From Bacteroidaceae bacterium (GTDB lineage: Bacteria > Bacteroidota > Bacteroidia > Bacteroidales > Bacteroidaceae), in assembly GCA_900769765.1 (NCBI GenBank), contig CAAGHW010000005.1, positions 26,907-90,906 of the forward strand: a DNA stretch of 64,000 nt, in the 5' to 3' direction. The position numbers and the translations under genes are program-made. Numbering within the stretch: the first letter of the stretch is position 1; each line of letters starts with the position of its first letter. Positions 53,862-63,088 of the stretch are shown here, piece by piece. Under the pieces are notes generated by a model. The model searched no databases, was not told where the DNA came from, and worked only from the letters and a program-made list of their open reading frames with translations.

Positions 53862-56768
53862 TTATTTTACGAGAACCTTTTTACCATTTACAATATATAT
53901 ACCCTTCTCGGTAATTTCGTTAATTCTACGGCCTTGCAAATCGTAAATCTCAGTTTTCCCCTCTCCGTTTTCCGTTTTCACCTCGGTAACACCTGTTGTG
54001 TTCTCTTCACCAGCGACTGTGATACCGATGCTTCGCACTGCAGCTGCATTTACTGGTGTTCCTGAGCGTGGTATGATGGTGAGGTATGCGCGGAAGGGGT
54101 CAAGGCCTTCGGTTCGCCACCAGCCACCTTCGGTAGATATTGCATAGTGAGTACCATACATCTCCGCAAAGTCTACTTGCCTCATTCGTTCGTATATACC
54201 TCTAAGTTCAAATATTGATCTTACCGATTGACAGGAAACAGTTCTTCCTACTGTAGATTCCACTAACGCATTCTCGATTACCAGGTTCATATCCATTGCT
54301 TCAGTATTCTTTGCACGGATGAAGTAAGGGTAATTCGCCTTTAGTGTACCGTTCTTTATCTTGATGATTTCCATATCCATTTTGTCGATACTGCCGTCGT
54401 CGTCGGCGTCATAGGTATGCATATTGTTCATATATGCCACCTCATAGTCCTCCAGCAGTTCATCGGTCACCTCTATTTCAAATGGTACATACAGCGAGTT
54501 CCATTCGGTGTTGGGCAGCTCGCGGTAGTAGGTAAGTTTTTCCACGTCGTAATCATCATCTATAATGACCCTGCTGTAATAGCCGTCGTAGATTTCCACC
54601 TCGGCGGCTTCGGCATCAAAGTGTCCGCAGTCGATGCAGATACTGCCGTGGTAATTGTGGGCTTCTGTTACGGTAGTACCACAGAGAGAACAGGTGTAGG
54701 TGTGCTGGGAACCATCATAGGTGGGTGCATAAGTAAGCTCACCGCCTTCGTGCGTACAGGAACAATAACCGCAGTTATCGCAAATGATGCCTGTAAAGGA
54801 GTGCTCGCCCTCGCAGGTTCCATCTTCCTTGAGCAGACCGCCCAGTGCACCGTATTTCAATGTTTTAACCGGTTCGGTTGCATCTACCGTATCATAGCAG
54901 TAGATTGTACTACTCTTGGCAGTTGCGTCAACAACGCCCTCCGTAGGATTGTATTCATGTCCGCAGCTTCCGATATAATCACAATATGCACCTCTGGTAA
55001 CATAAACTATAGAATTATTGACAATAGAGATTTCACCTATTGTGCCACCCTCATAGTAAATAAAATCCACTCCTGTACCGATGGCCGAAGACCCTTCATA
55101 ACCATACGGACTAATGTATCCTTCAGCATAGACATCAGCATTATCTATGGTAACATATCCGCAGTTCGCATTACCGGAAGCACCTATAGCTGGAGCCATA
55201 TCGCCCAAATCGCTCAGACTTCCATATGTACGAACTGTTACATTTGAAATTTCGATATTACCGCAATCAATAGCAAATAAGCCGTTGTTATAAAACACAT
55301 ATCCACCAATACCATTACAGCCGGCAGCACCTCTTACATTCAGAATATCCTCGCGGTTAGTTCCTGTGATTTTTACAGTGCCTCCTTTAGCGACGAAGAT
55401 ACCAGCACCAGCTTTTGTAATTATTCTATTTTCACCTTTCACTTGGATAATAGTTGTACCACTTGCCGAGGCAATGTGAATACCATTTATGGGATTACCT
55501 TCATAATAATCTCCGTCATTCAGCGTAACGTTTGCATTATTCAGCACAATCTTCGGATTTCCGCATTCCACCTTAACACCGTGGTTGCCTGTGCCGGTGA
55601 AGATATATTCTTCACTGTCATTAATGATATAAGTTGCCGTCAGTGCAGATAGATCAACGGAGATTGCTTCACCTATCTCCGCACCACAAGCACACTTGCC
55701 GTCATCATCGAAGGTGTGTATATTGGGATTCGTTTCTCCGTAGCTCTGCCCGCAGTGTTCGCAGACAGCCTTATCCCGACATGTTGCCATGCCACCGGAA
55801 CAGGCAACATGTTCCTCAATGACAACTTCACCACAGGTACATGTAGTCTTATGAGTGCTACCGTCATCATTGGAAACAGCTACATATGCGGTCTGATGAT
55901 TACAGAGGAGCAATTCCCCCTTTGCGTTCTGCTTAAGTTCATAGCCTTCCATGGAGGAAGCAAATCTGCTTATGTCAAGAGCTATGCCCTCACCTGGAGT
56001 GGCGAATATACCGTCTTTATTATATTCTGTATCAATAGCCACATGCCAAACAGTGTCATCGGCTGGTTGAGTGTTAAATATTATTTTCTTTTCGGTAGAT
56101 ATCTCTCCCTTTGTGCCGTTTAGAATTGGAGTTCCGTCAATAATAGTTTCTGCGACAAATCTTGAATATATTGCATAGCCTTTTGTTGCAGTAATTTTTG
56201 CGATTCCCGTAACGGTAATATTATTAGCAATACTGCCGTAAACACCGTGTTTGCCAGAAATTTCACCTCCAGAAATGAGAACATTTACATAAGCATTTAC
56301 ATAAAGTGCTATATCATTTTCACAGACAATCCTTCCACCGGTCATTGTAAAATCACCATTTGCAGTAACTTCTTCTACCGTACCACTTTCCAAACGAAGC
56401 GTACTGCCACCAGATACCGCATACACACATCCTTGGATATACCCACCACCTTTTGTGTCACGAATGGTTAATTCAGAACCAGAATCTCCATCTACCCAAA
56501 TAGTCCAGTTGTCTGAACTTTCTATCTTGTGGCCGTTGAGGTCAAGAATCAAACCCTTTGCAAAGGTTTTAATCCTCTCCGTTAAGCCGGTTATATCTGT
56601 AAGCAATGTCAGAGTTGTGCCGTCCGTCCAATTTGTTAAGGCCTCGTCAAAGGTTGTATATTCGGTATCACCAACCTTGGCAACATTCTTATTTTCTTGT
56701 GCCAATATTCCTATTGGCATCATAATTGCTATTAAAGCAAATAATAAAGTTTGTAGAGTTTTTTTCAT
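53862..56768 (-). CDS. Large secreted beta-helix protein with cysteine-rich modules
   Basis: A 968-residue secreted protein, unrecognised in function. A signal peptide (MKKTLQTLLFALIAIMMPIG, cut after LAQ) starts it. Residues about 60-290 and 375-620 are rows of short beta strands with turns like GGTVKITG and GNIEISNVTVRTYG, as in right-handed beta-helix proteins. Two cysteine-rich stretches (about 293-365 and 650-720) have repeated CxxC pairs: TCTCGEV, AVCEHCGQSYG, CACGAEIG, ICDNCGYCSC, CSLCGTTV, CIDCGHF. A final domain, then a tail (IYDLQGRRI, GIYIVNGKKVLVK) shared with two other secreted proteins. The CxxC parts look like zinc-ribbon-like repeats also seen in Firmicute surface proteins. 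A start at 56852 was rejected for the signal start at 56768. Confidence 0.75.
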   Translation of the reverse strand: MKKTLQTLLFALIAIMMPIGILAQENKNVAKVGDTEYTTFDEALTNWTDGTTLTLLTDITGLTERIKTFAKGLILDLNGHKIESSDNWTIWVDGDSGSELTIRDTKGGGYIQGCVYAVSGGSTLRLESGTVEEVTANGDFTMTGGRIVCENDIALYVNAYVNVLISGGEISGKHGVYGSIANNITVTGIAKITATKGYAIYSRFVAETIIDGTPILNGTKGEISTEKKIIFNTQPADDTVWHVAIDTEYNKDGIFATPGEGIALDISRFASSMEGYELKQNAKGELLLCNHQTAYVAVSNDDGSTHKTTCTCGEVVIEEHVACSGGMATCRDKAVCEHCGQSYGETNPNIHTFDDDGKCACGAEIGEAISVDLSALTATYIINDSEEYIFTGTGNHGVKVECGNPKIVLNNANVTLNDGDYYEGNPINGIHIASASGTTIIQVKGENRIITKAGAGIFVAKGGTVKITGTNREDILNVRGAAGCNGIGGYVFYNNGLFAIDCGNIEISNVTVRTYGSLSDLGDMAPAIGASGNANCGYVTIDNADVYAEGYISPYGYEGSSAIGTGVDFIYYEGGTIGEISIVNNSIVYVTRGAYCDYIGSCGHEYNPTEGVVDATAKSSTIYCYDTVDATEPVKTLKYGALGGLLKEDGTCEGEHSFTGIICDNCGYCSCTHEGGELTYAPTYDGSQHTYTCSLCGTTVTEAHNYHGSICIDCGHFDAEAAEVEIYDGYYSRVIIDDDYDVEKLTYYRELPNTEWNSLYVPFEIEVTDELLEDYEVAYMNNMHTYDADDDGSIDKMDMEIIKIKNGTLKANYPYFIRAKNTEAMDMNLVIENALVESTVGRTVSCQSVRSIFELRGIYERMRQVDFAEMYGTHYAISTEGGWWRTEGLDPFRAYLTIIPRSGTPVNAAAVRSIGITVAGEENTTGVTEVKTENGEGKTEIYDLQGRRINEITEKGIYIVNGKKVLVK

Positions 56769-57167
56769 ATAGTTAAAGTTTTTCGTTTTTGTTGTTTTTG
56801 TAATATATAAAGAAACAAAAATGCTACCGTGCGGCGTGTCAAAGCACCACACGATAACATTTATACCTTGTTATGTTTCACTATAGCATCGTTCAGCGGG
56901 GGAGGGGAGTAACCCGTTGTGTAACAAGTATTTGCAAGCACAATAAATCTGACAATCGGTAAGATTGTCCACAATTTGCTGATATATGTAATTGCAGCGT
57001 TATTCATTGCCTTGTTTTTGCTATATGCGAAAATAAACAAATTTTATTTACATTAAACAGCGTTAAACTGTTTTTTACAAAATCCAATAATCATTTATTC
57101 ATTTTTAACAAAAACAAAGAGAGATTGGTGCAAACCAATCTCTCTACCTTATATTTATAACGGATAA
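56769..57167. other. 399-base non-coding region before the surface protein gene
   Basis: No gene. It holds the pnp terminator (57118-57145), a perfect 7-base hairpin GACAATC/GATTGTC (56951-56969) without T-run, and a weak AAACAG/CTGTTT stem with a T-run (57055-57076) pointing in the plus direction, where no gene precedes. A clear promoter of the surface protein was not found. Confidence 0.6.
57118..57145 (-). terminator. Terminator of pnp
   Basis: Arms 57118-57129 and 57134-57145 pair perfectly over 12 bases with a GCAA loop; T-rich on the minus strand after the stem. Confidence 0.85.
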
Positions 57168-59369
57168 TTATTCCTTATCGTTGCGGGGGCGACGCTCGCG
57201 CTGTTCGCGTGGCTCGCGTTCGCGACGTGGACGACGCTCGCGCTCCTCGTAACCCTCGGGCTTCTCGATGAGAGCCTTGCGAGAGAGTTTGAACTTACCT
57301 GTCTTAGGATCAATCTCAACAAGCTTGACCTGCAACTTGTCACCCTCGTTGATACCTGCCTCTTCCATTGTCTCGAAACGCTTCCAGTCAATTTCAGAGA
57401 TGTGCAACAAACCGTCCTTACCAGGCATGAACTCAACGAATGCACCATAAGGCATTACGCTGCGTACTGTACCTTCGTAAACCTCGCCGGCCTCAGGGAT
57501 GGCAACGATAGCCTTGATCTTAGCGATAGCGTCGTTGATAGCCTGACCGTTGTTTGCTGCGATTTCGATGATACCCTCGCCGTCAACCTCCTCGATAGAG
57601 ATTGTAGCACCGGTCTCTTCCTGCATACCCTGGATAATCTTACCGCCAGGGCCGATGACAGCACCGATGAACTCCTTAGGAATACGCATTGTCTCGATGC
57701 GTGGAGCATGAGGCTTGAGCTCGGCACGAGGCTCAGCGATACACTCGGTAATCTTGCCGAGGATGTGCATACGACCGTCGCGTGCCTGGTTAAGAGCCTT
57801 CTCAAGGATTTCGTATGAAAGACCGTCAACCTTGATATCCATCTGTGTAGCAGTGATACCGTCAACAGTACCTGTTACCTTGAAGTCCATATCACCCAAG
57901 TGGTCCTCGTCGCCAAGAATATCGCTCAACACAGCATATTTCTCTTCACCTGCATTCTTGATAAGACCCATTGCGATACCCGATACAGGTTTCTTGATTT
58001 TAACACCGGCATCCATAAGAGCCAATGTACCGGCACATACAGTAGCCATTGAAGAAGAACCGTTAGACTCAAGGATATCAGATACTACGCGAACGCAATA
58101 TGGATAATCAGCAGGAATCATGTTCTTCAACGCGCGGCATGCGAGGTTACCGTGACCGATTTCGCGACGACCTACACCACGCTGTGCGCGAGCCTCACCT
58201 GTTGAGAATGGAGGGAAGTTATAGTGGAGCAAGAAACGCTCTGTACCCTGGTTCATTACATCGTCAACGATTTTCTCATCGCGCTTTGTACCGAGAGTAA
58301 CAGTTGTCAACGACTGTGTCTCACCACGTGTGAAGACTGCTGAACCGTGAGGGCCTGGAAGATAACCTGCCTCGCACCAGATGTGACGGATTTCAGTTGT
58401 CTTGCGGCCATCGAGACGCTTACCCTCGTCGAGGATACAACGGCGCATAGCCTCTTTCTCTACATCGTGATAGTAACGGTCGATAAGAGCACCCTTTTCT
58501 TCGAGTTCTTCTTCTGTGAACTGAGCCTTGAATTCCTCCTTGATAGCCTCGAAAGCCTCACCACGACCGTGCTTGTCGTTGTTTCCGCTTGCTGCAACAG
58601 CATAAGCCTTTGCGTAGCATGCCTCGTGAACCTGAGCGCGGAGCTCTTCGTCGTTTACCTCGTGGCAATATTCACGCTTAACGGTTGAGCCGACCTCTTC
58701 CATAAGTTCCATCTGAGCCTTGCAATGAACCTTGATAGCCTCGTGAGCCACCTTCATTGCTTCGAGAAGGTCGTTCTCTGAAACCTCTTTCATCTCACCC
58801 TCAACCATCATGATGTTGTCGTATGTAGCGGCAACCATAATGTCCATGTCAGCCTCTTCGAGCTGTGCGAATGTAGGGTTAACCACGAACTCACCACCGA
58901 TACGTGCAACGCGTACCTCTGAAATAGGGCCACCGAAAGGAATGTCGGAAACAGCAAGAGCTGCTGAAGCAGCAAGACCTGCAAGAGCATCAGGCATATC
59001 TACACCGTCAGCTGAGCAGAGCATAATGTTTACATAAACCTCGGCATGGTAGTTATCGGGGAATAGAGGACGAAGAGCACGGTCAACCAAACGGCAAGTA
59101 AGGATTTCATAATCCGAAGCCTTACCTTCGCGCTTTGTAAAACCACCTGGAAAACGGCCGAAAGCCGCATATTTCTCTTTGTACTCTACCTGTAGAGGCA
59201 TAAAATCGGTGCCTGGAACAGCGTCTTTCGCTGCACAGACTGTGGCCAAAAGCATCGTATTGCCCAAGCGCAACATAACTGCGCCGTCAGCCTGCTTTGC
59301 AAGCTTACCTGTTTCAATGGTAATTATTCTACCATCGGGCAAAGCCACATTTTTTGTAACAACATTCAT
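57168..59369 (-). CDS. pnp: Polyribonucleotide nucleotidyltransferase
   Basis: PNPase degrades RNA from the 3' end with phosphate. The 733-residue protein has two RNase PH domains (first with [19 protein letters not shown]; second with [20 protein letters not shown]), a KH domain ([20 protein letters not shown]) and an S1 domain ([20 protein letters not shown]). The extreme C-terminus is an arginine/glutamate-rich tail ([16 protein letters not shown]) that may help RNA binding. Divergent from the TlpA-like gene: a -7 box TATCTTTG (59418-59411) precedes it. Confidence 0.97.
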   Translation of the reverse strand: MNVVTKNVALPDGRIITIETGKLAKQADGAVMLRLGNTMLLATVCAAKDAVPGTDFMPLQVEYKEKYAAFGRFPGGFTKREGKASDYEILTCRLVDRALRPLFPDNYHAEVYVNIMLCSADGVDMPDALAGLAASAALAVSDIPFGGPISEVRVARIGGEFVVNPTFAQLEEADMDIMVAATYDNIMMVEGEMKEVSENDLLEAMKVAHEAIKVHCKAQMELMEEVGSTVKREYCHEVNDEELRAQVHEACYAKAYAVAASGNNDKHGRGEAFEAIKEEFKAQFTEEELEEKGALIDRYYHDVEKEAMRRCILDEGKRLDGRKTTEIRHIWCEAGYLPGPHGSAVFTRGETQSLTTVTLGTKRDEKIVDDVMNQGTERFLLHYNFPPFSTGEARAQRGVGRREIGHGNLACRALKNMIPADYPYCVRVVSDILESNGSSSMATVCAGTLALMDAGVKIKKPVSGIAMGLIKNAGEEKYAVLSDILGDEDHLGDMDFKVTGTVDGITATQMDIKVDGLSYEILEKALNQARDGRMHILGKITECIAEPRAELKPHAPRIETMRIPKEFIGAVIGPGGKIIQGMQEETGATISIEEVDGEGIIEIAANNGQAINDAIAKIKAIVAIPEAGEVYEGTVRSVMPYGAFVEFMPGKDGLLHISEIDWKRFETMEEAGINEGDKLQVKLVEIDPKTGKFKLSRKALIEKPEGYEERERRPRREREPREQRERRPRNDKE

Positions 59370-59410
59370 CTTAAATTATTTTTTAAATACATTTTTTATT
59401 GTAATTCTCG

Positions 59411-59418
59411 CAAAGATA
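59411..59418 (-). promoter_or_regulatory. -7 box of pnp
   Basis: TATCTTTG on the minus strand, about 42 bases before the pnp ATG. The -33 match is poor. Confidence 0.5.
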
Positions 59419-59439
59419 TACATTTTTCTAAATTTTAAC

Positions 59440-59447
59440 TACCTTTG
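59440..59447 (+). promoter_or_regulatory. -7 box of the TlpA-like gene
   Basis: TACCTTTG matches the consensus, 22 bases before the ATG at 59469. It is 22 bases from the oppositely directed pnp box, so the two promoters overlap. Confidence 0.5.
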
Positions 59448-59468
59448 CTACAGAAAAAAAGCGATAAT

Positions 59469-60647
59469 ATGAAAATTTTAAAAAATACCGCGCTATTTTG
59501 CATTATAGCAAGCATTTTATCACTGTTTTATGCCTGCAACAACAAGCCGTCGTGCCCATCATTCACCGTTACAGGAAAAATAGGGAACGCGGCAGGCAAG
59601 ACAATATACCTGTCGAACATAGGCATCAAAGGAAACATCGTACTTGACTCCACAAAAATAGGCAAGGATGGCTCATACACATTCAGACAACCACAACCGG
59701 CAAGCTACGATTTCTTTTTCATTGCCATAGACGGAGTAAAGCCCATTCCATTTGCAATAGACTCAACCGAGACAGTCACCATAAACAGTGATGCAAACAG
59801 TTTCTATGACTCGTACACCGTTGAAGGAAACAGCGAGAGCCAACAGATAAAAGAGATGAACGAGTTGCAGACAGCACTCGAGAAACAGATAAACGAGATG
59901 CTCAAGAGCACCTCGCCTGCAATCATAAAGACAAGAAACGACATATATGCTCTGATTGGCGAATTCAAGCAGAACATATCAAAGCAATACATAATACCAG
60001 CTCCCGACAAGGCAAGCGCATACTATGCCCTATCGCTGAGCATAAACGGAGAACCGCTGTTCCAACCGAGAAACAACCGCAACGACAGCAAGTGCTTCGC
60101 CGCAGTTGCAACAAGCATGAAGCTGAGATTCCCGAATGCCAAGCGCACCCAACACCTGTACAAAATAGCCGAAGAGTCAATGGCGGCGACACGCCCACAA
60201 AAAACAAGGACAGTAGAGGTTGAAGAGGGCAACATCACGACAACAGGACTATTCAACATCACATTGTCTGGAATAAACGGCGACAGCATATCGCTCTCAT
60301 CTTTTGCAGGCAAAGTGGTGCTTCTCGACTTCACCATGTACGAAGATGCCAAGATAAGCAGCCGCAACATAAACATGCGCGAACTCTATAAGAAATATCA
60401 CGACAAGGGACTGGAGATATTCCAGATTTCATACGACACACGCGAGCACTTCTGGCAGCAATCGGCAAGCAACCTTCCCTGGGTTTGCGTACGCGATGGC
60501 GAAGGTAACTTCTCGCAATACATAAAACTCTACAACATACAGACACTGCCTACATTCTACCTGATAAACAGAGAAAACGAAATCGCCGCGCGCGATAACC
60601 AGATAGAGAACCTGGAAGAGGAGATTGTAAAACTGCTGAAAGAGTAA
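59469..60647 (+). CDS. TlpA-like thioredoxin-fold lipoprotein without catalytic cysteines
   Basis: A 392-residue lipoprotein (lipobox LFYAC). The N-terminal part (FTVTGKIGNAAGKTIYLSNI) is a DUF4369-like beta domain; the C-terminal part has the TlpA/AhpC-TSA fold: DSISLSSFAGKVVLLDFTMY, KYHDKGLEIFQISYDT, and NIQTLPTFYLINRENEIAA with the cis-proline loop. Where relatives have WCxxC after the DF strand, this one has TMYEDAKISSRN with no cysteine. It cannot do thiol exchange in the usual way; a structural or binding role is likelier. A TTG start at 59445 was rejected because the signal starts at MKILKNTALF. Confidence 0.88.
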   Translation: MKILKNTALFCIIASILSLFYACNNKPSCPSFTVTGKIGNAAGKTIYLSNIGIKGNIVLDSTKIGKDGSYTFRQPQPASYDFFFIAIDGVKPIPFAIDSTETVTINSDANSFYDSYTVEGNSESQQIKEMNELQTALEKQINEMLKSTSPAIIKTRNDIYALIGEFKQNISKQYIIPAPDKASAYYALSLSINGEPLFQPRNNRNDSKCFAAVATSMKLRFPNAKRTQHLYKIAEESMAATRPQKTRTVEVEEGNITTTGLFNITLSGINGDSISLSSFAGKVVLLDFTMYEDAKISSRNINMRELYKKYHDKGLEIFQISYDTREHFWQQSASNLPWVCVRDGEGNFSQYIKLYNIQTLPTFYLINRENEIAARDNQIENLEEEIVKLLKE

Positions 60648-60718
60648 ACGACAAGCCGAAGGAGCCTCAACATAAAAGAGTTAGAAAAAGTCAAAAAGAC
60701 AAAAAATAACATTTTTTA

Positions 60719-60750
60719 TTTGGTTTATAATTTTAAAGGGCTTACCTTTG
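60719..60750 (+). promoter_or_regulatory. Promoter of greA
   Basis: TTTG (60719-60722), 20 bases and TACCTTTG (60743-60750) match the Bacteroides consensus exactly. The transcript leader to the greA ATG would be about 75 bases. Confidence 0.8.
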
Positions 60751-60773
60751 CAACAGAAATAAAGAGGGAGATT

Positions 60774-60817
60774 GGGTTCCAGCACTTGTGTTGGAATCCA
60801 TTGTTTTACTATTTTTT
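60774..60817 (+). promoter_or_regulatory. Terminator-like hairpin in the greA leader (possible attenuator)
   Basis: Bases 60774-60785 pair with 60788-60799 over 12 positions (two G-T wobbles), closing on CTTG. A T-rich stretch (60800-60817) follows, then the greA ATG at 60833. It sits between the promoter and the gene, where a terminator would make a short leader RNA. E. coli greA has such a leader terminator (GraL); this one is not homologous in sequence. Confidence 0.65.
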
Positions 60818-60832
60818 AAAAACGAGAATATC

Positions 60833-61294
60833 ATGAGTTATATGTCCGAAGAGGGCTACAAGAAACTGTTAGCCGATTTGAAAGAGTTGGAGGCAAAACG
60901 TCCTGAAGTCGTTCGCCAGATTGCTGAGGCGCGTGACAAGGGCGACTTGTCGGAGAATGCGGAGTACGATGCGGCAAAAGAGGCGCAGGGTTTGTTGGAA
61001 ATGAGAATAAACGAACTCAAGCTCGTTATTGCCGATGCAAAAATCATCGACACCACAAAGTTGAACACCGAGACAGTACAGGTATTGACAAAGGTTGGTC
61101 TCAAGAATACAAAGACCGGTGCAGCAATGCAGTACACCATTGTTCCTGAGAGCGAGGCAAACTTGCGCGAGGCAAAGATTTCAATCAACACACCTATCGC
61201 AAAAGGCCTTTTGGGCAAGAAGGTAGGCGACCTTGCCGAGATTACCGTACCACAGGGCAAACTGTTCCTCGAAATCACAAGCATATCATTCTAA
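60833..61294 (+). CDS. greA: Transcription elongation factor GreA
   Basis: GreA rescues backtracked RNA polymerase by stimulating transcript cleavage. The 153-residue protein has the N-terminal coiled coil with the DLSENAEYDAAKEAQ tip (the acidic residues that reach the active site) and the C-terminal part with VPESEANLREAKISINTPIA and KGLLGKKVGDLAEITVP. An upstream ATG-like start at 60788 lies within the leader hairpin and is rejected. The HIT gene follows after 6 bases. Confidence 0.97.
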   Translation: MSYMSEEGYKKLLADLKELEAKRPEVVRQIAEARDKGDLSENAEYDAAKEAQGLLEMRINELKLVIADAKIIDTTKLNTETVQVLTKVGLKNTKTGAAMQYTIVPESEANLREAKISINTPIAKGLLGKKVGDLAEITVPQGKLFLEITSISF

Positions 61295-61300
61295 GAGTAT

Positions 61301-61696
61301 ATGGCTACAATATTCAGCAGAATAGTTGCAGGAGAAATCCCAAGCTACAAGGTTGCCGAGAACGAGCAGTTCTACGCATTTCTCGACATCAATCCGCTTG
61401 CAAAAGGCCATACCCTTGTAATTCCCAAGCGCGAGGTTGACTATTTCTTCGACCTCACCGACGAAGAGATTGGCGCAATGCAGATCTTTGCAAAGAAGGT
61501 TGCCGAAGGAATTAAGCGTGCATTCCCCTGCATAAAGGTGGGACAGGCAGTGTTGGGACTCGAAGTTCCCCACGCGCACATACACCTTGTGCCGATGCAG
61601 AGCGAGAAGGACATGCTCTTCACCAACCCGAAATTGCAGCTCACTCCCGAAGAATTCAAGGAGATTGCAGAGAAAATAAACAACGAGATTGCTTAA
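61301..61696 (+). CDS. HIT-family nucleotide-binding protein
   Basis: A 131-residue histidine-triad protein (Hint/HinT-like), which hydrolyses purine nucleoside phosphoramidates or related compounds. The motif VPHAHIHLVPM gives the His-x-His-x-His triad, and the start MATIFSRIVAGEIPSYKVAE with LDINPLAKGHTLVIPK is typical. It is co-transcribed with greA. The stop lies within the loop of the terminator at 61685-61713. Confidence 0.95.
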   Translation: MATIFSRIVAGEIPSYKVAENEQFYAFLDINPLAKGHTLVIPKREVDYFFDLTDEEIGAMQIFAKKVAEGIKRAFPCIKVGQAVLGLEVPHAHIHLVPMQSEKDMLFTNPKLQLTPEEFKEIAEKINNEIA

Positions 61697-61713
61697 CGGC
61701 AATCTCTTTTTTT
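61685..61713 (+). terminator. Terminator of greA-HIT
   Basis: GAGATTGC (61685-61692) pairs with GCAATCTC (61699-61706) over 8 bases, followed by seven T. The HIT stop codon lies in the six-base loop. Confidence 0.85.
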
Positions 61714-61741
61714 ATATATTCGCAGAAACTTTACAACAATT

Positions 61742-63088
61742 ATGCGCACACTTATAAGCAACCCCACAATAGTGAACAACGGCGAGCAGTTCCGTGGCTC
61801 GATAGTAGTGAACAACGGCAAGATAGTAGAGATTCTACGCGAGAACGAACTGCCACGTGCCCAATGCGATGAGATTATAGAAGCTACAGGACTGTACCTT
61901 ATCCCCGGTGTAATCGACGACCATGTACACTTCCGCGAGCCGGGACTCACCCACAAGGCAACAATGGCGACCGAGAGCCGTGCTGCAGCAGCCGGTGGCG
62001 TGACATCGTTCATGGAGATGCCCAACACCGTTCCGCAGACAACGACATTGAAGGCTCTTAAAGAGAAATATGCCATTGCCGAAAAGGAGAGCATAATAAA
62101 CTACTCATTCTACTTTGGTGCGACAAACAGCAACAGCGATGAGTTTGCAAAACTCAATACCAAAAAAGTTTGCGGTATAAAGCTTTTCATGGGCTCGAGC
62201 ACAGGCAACATGCTCGTGGACAAGAAGAACGAACTTGAAAAGATTTTCAAGGAGGCCGAGAGATTGAACTTGCCCGTTGCCGTCCACTGTGAAGACAGTG
62301 CAATAATAGCCGCCAACAGCAAAGCGATAAAGGAACAGCAGGGCGACGACCCTGATGTGAAGTTCCACCCTGCGATACGCAGCGAAGAGGCTTGTTACAA
62401 AAGCACGGCAAGCGCAGTGGAACTTGCCGAAAAATTCGGTACGCGCCTGCATATTATGCACATAAGCACTGCCAAGGAGCTTGAACTGCTCACTGCCGGC
62501 AAACTCGAGAACAAGAAGATTACCGCCGAGGTGACACCTGCACACCTCACATTCTGCGATGCCGATTATGCCACATTGGGCACAAGGATAAAATGCAACC
62601 CGGCAATAAAAAGTGCCGACGACCGCGATGCCCTGCGCAGAGCTGTAAACGACGGCAAGATAGACCTCATCGGTACCGACCATGCGCCACACCACCCCGA
62701 CGACAAGAAAGGCGGTGCGCTGAAGGCTGCATCGGGCATGCCAAGCATACAGTTCTCGTTGCTTTCGATGTTGAGACTTGTCGATGAGAAACATTTCACC
62801 ATCGAAGAACTTGTCGAGAAGATGTGTCATGCACCTGCAAAGATTTTCGACATCGATAAACGAGGTTACATAACCAAAGGATATCACGCCGACTTTGTAC
62901 TCTTGAGACCAGACCAGCCACACACCATTGAAAAAGGCGACATCATAAGCCTTTGCGGCTGGAGCCCGTTCGAGGGTAGCACATTCAATTGGAAGGTCGA
63001 GCAGACATGGGTGAACGGAGAATGCGTGTACAAGAACGGAAAGATAAACGAAGAGATACGCGGAAAAGCCCTCAGATTCAACCGATGA
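61742..63088 (+). CDS. pyrC: Dihydroorotase
   Basis: Dihydroorotase closes carbamoyl-aspartate to dihydroorotate in pyrimidine synthesis. The 448-residue protein is of the amidohydrolase type; the metal motif is VIDDHVHFREPGLTHK, with the two histidines, and the lysine site is ICGIKLFMG-like (KKVCGIKLFMGSS). MHIST and IGTDHAPHHPDDK carry later ligands. Length suggests the type I (AllB/PyrC-large) form. Its stop overlaps the next start (ATGA). Confidence 0.95.
   Translation: MRTLISNPTIVNNGEQFRGSIVVNNGKIVEILRENELPRAQCDEIIEATGLYLIPGVIDDHVHFREPGLTHKATMATESRAAAAGGVTSFMEMPNTVPQTTTLKALKEKYAIAEKESIINYSFYFGATNSNSDEFAKLNTKKVCGIKLFMGSSTGNMLVDKKNELEKIFKEAERLNLPVAVHCEDSAIIAANSKAIKEQQGDDPDVKFHPAIRSEEACYKSTASAVELAEKFGTRLHIMHISTAKELELLTAGKLENKKITAEVTPAHLTFCDADYATLGTRIKCNPAIKSADDRDALRRAVNDGKIDLIGTDHAPHHPDDKKGGALKAASGMPSIQFSLLSMLRLVDEKHFTIEELVEKMCHAPAKIFDIDKRGYITKGYHADFVLLRPDQPHTIEKGDIISLCGWSPFEGSTFNWKVEQTWVNGECVYKNGKINEEIRGKALRFNR

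Noticed and set aside
56951..56969. Hairpin GACAATC/GATTGTC as a terminator
   Set aside because: No T-run and no gene upstream that needs it; left as an unassigned hairpin.
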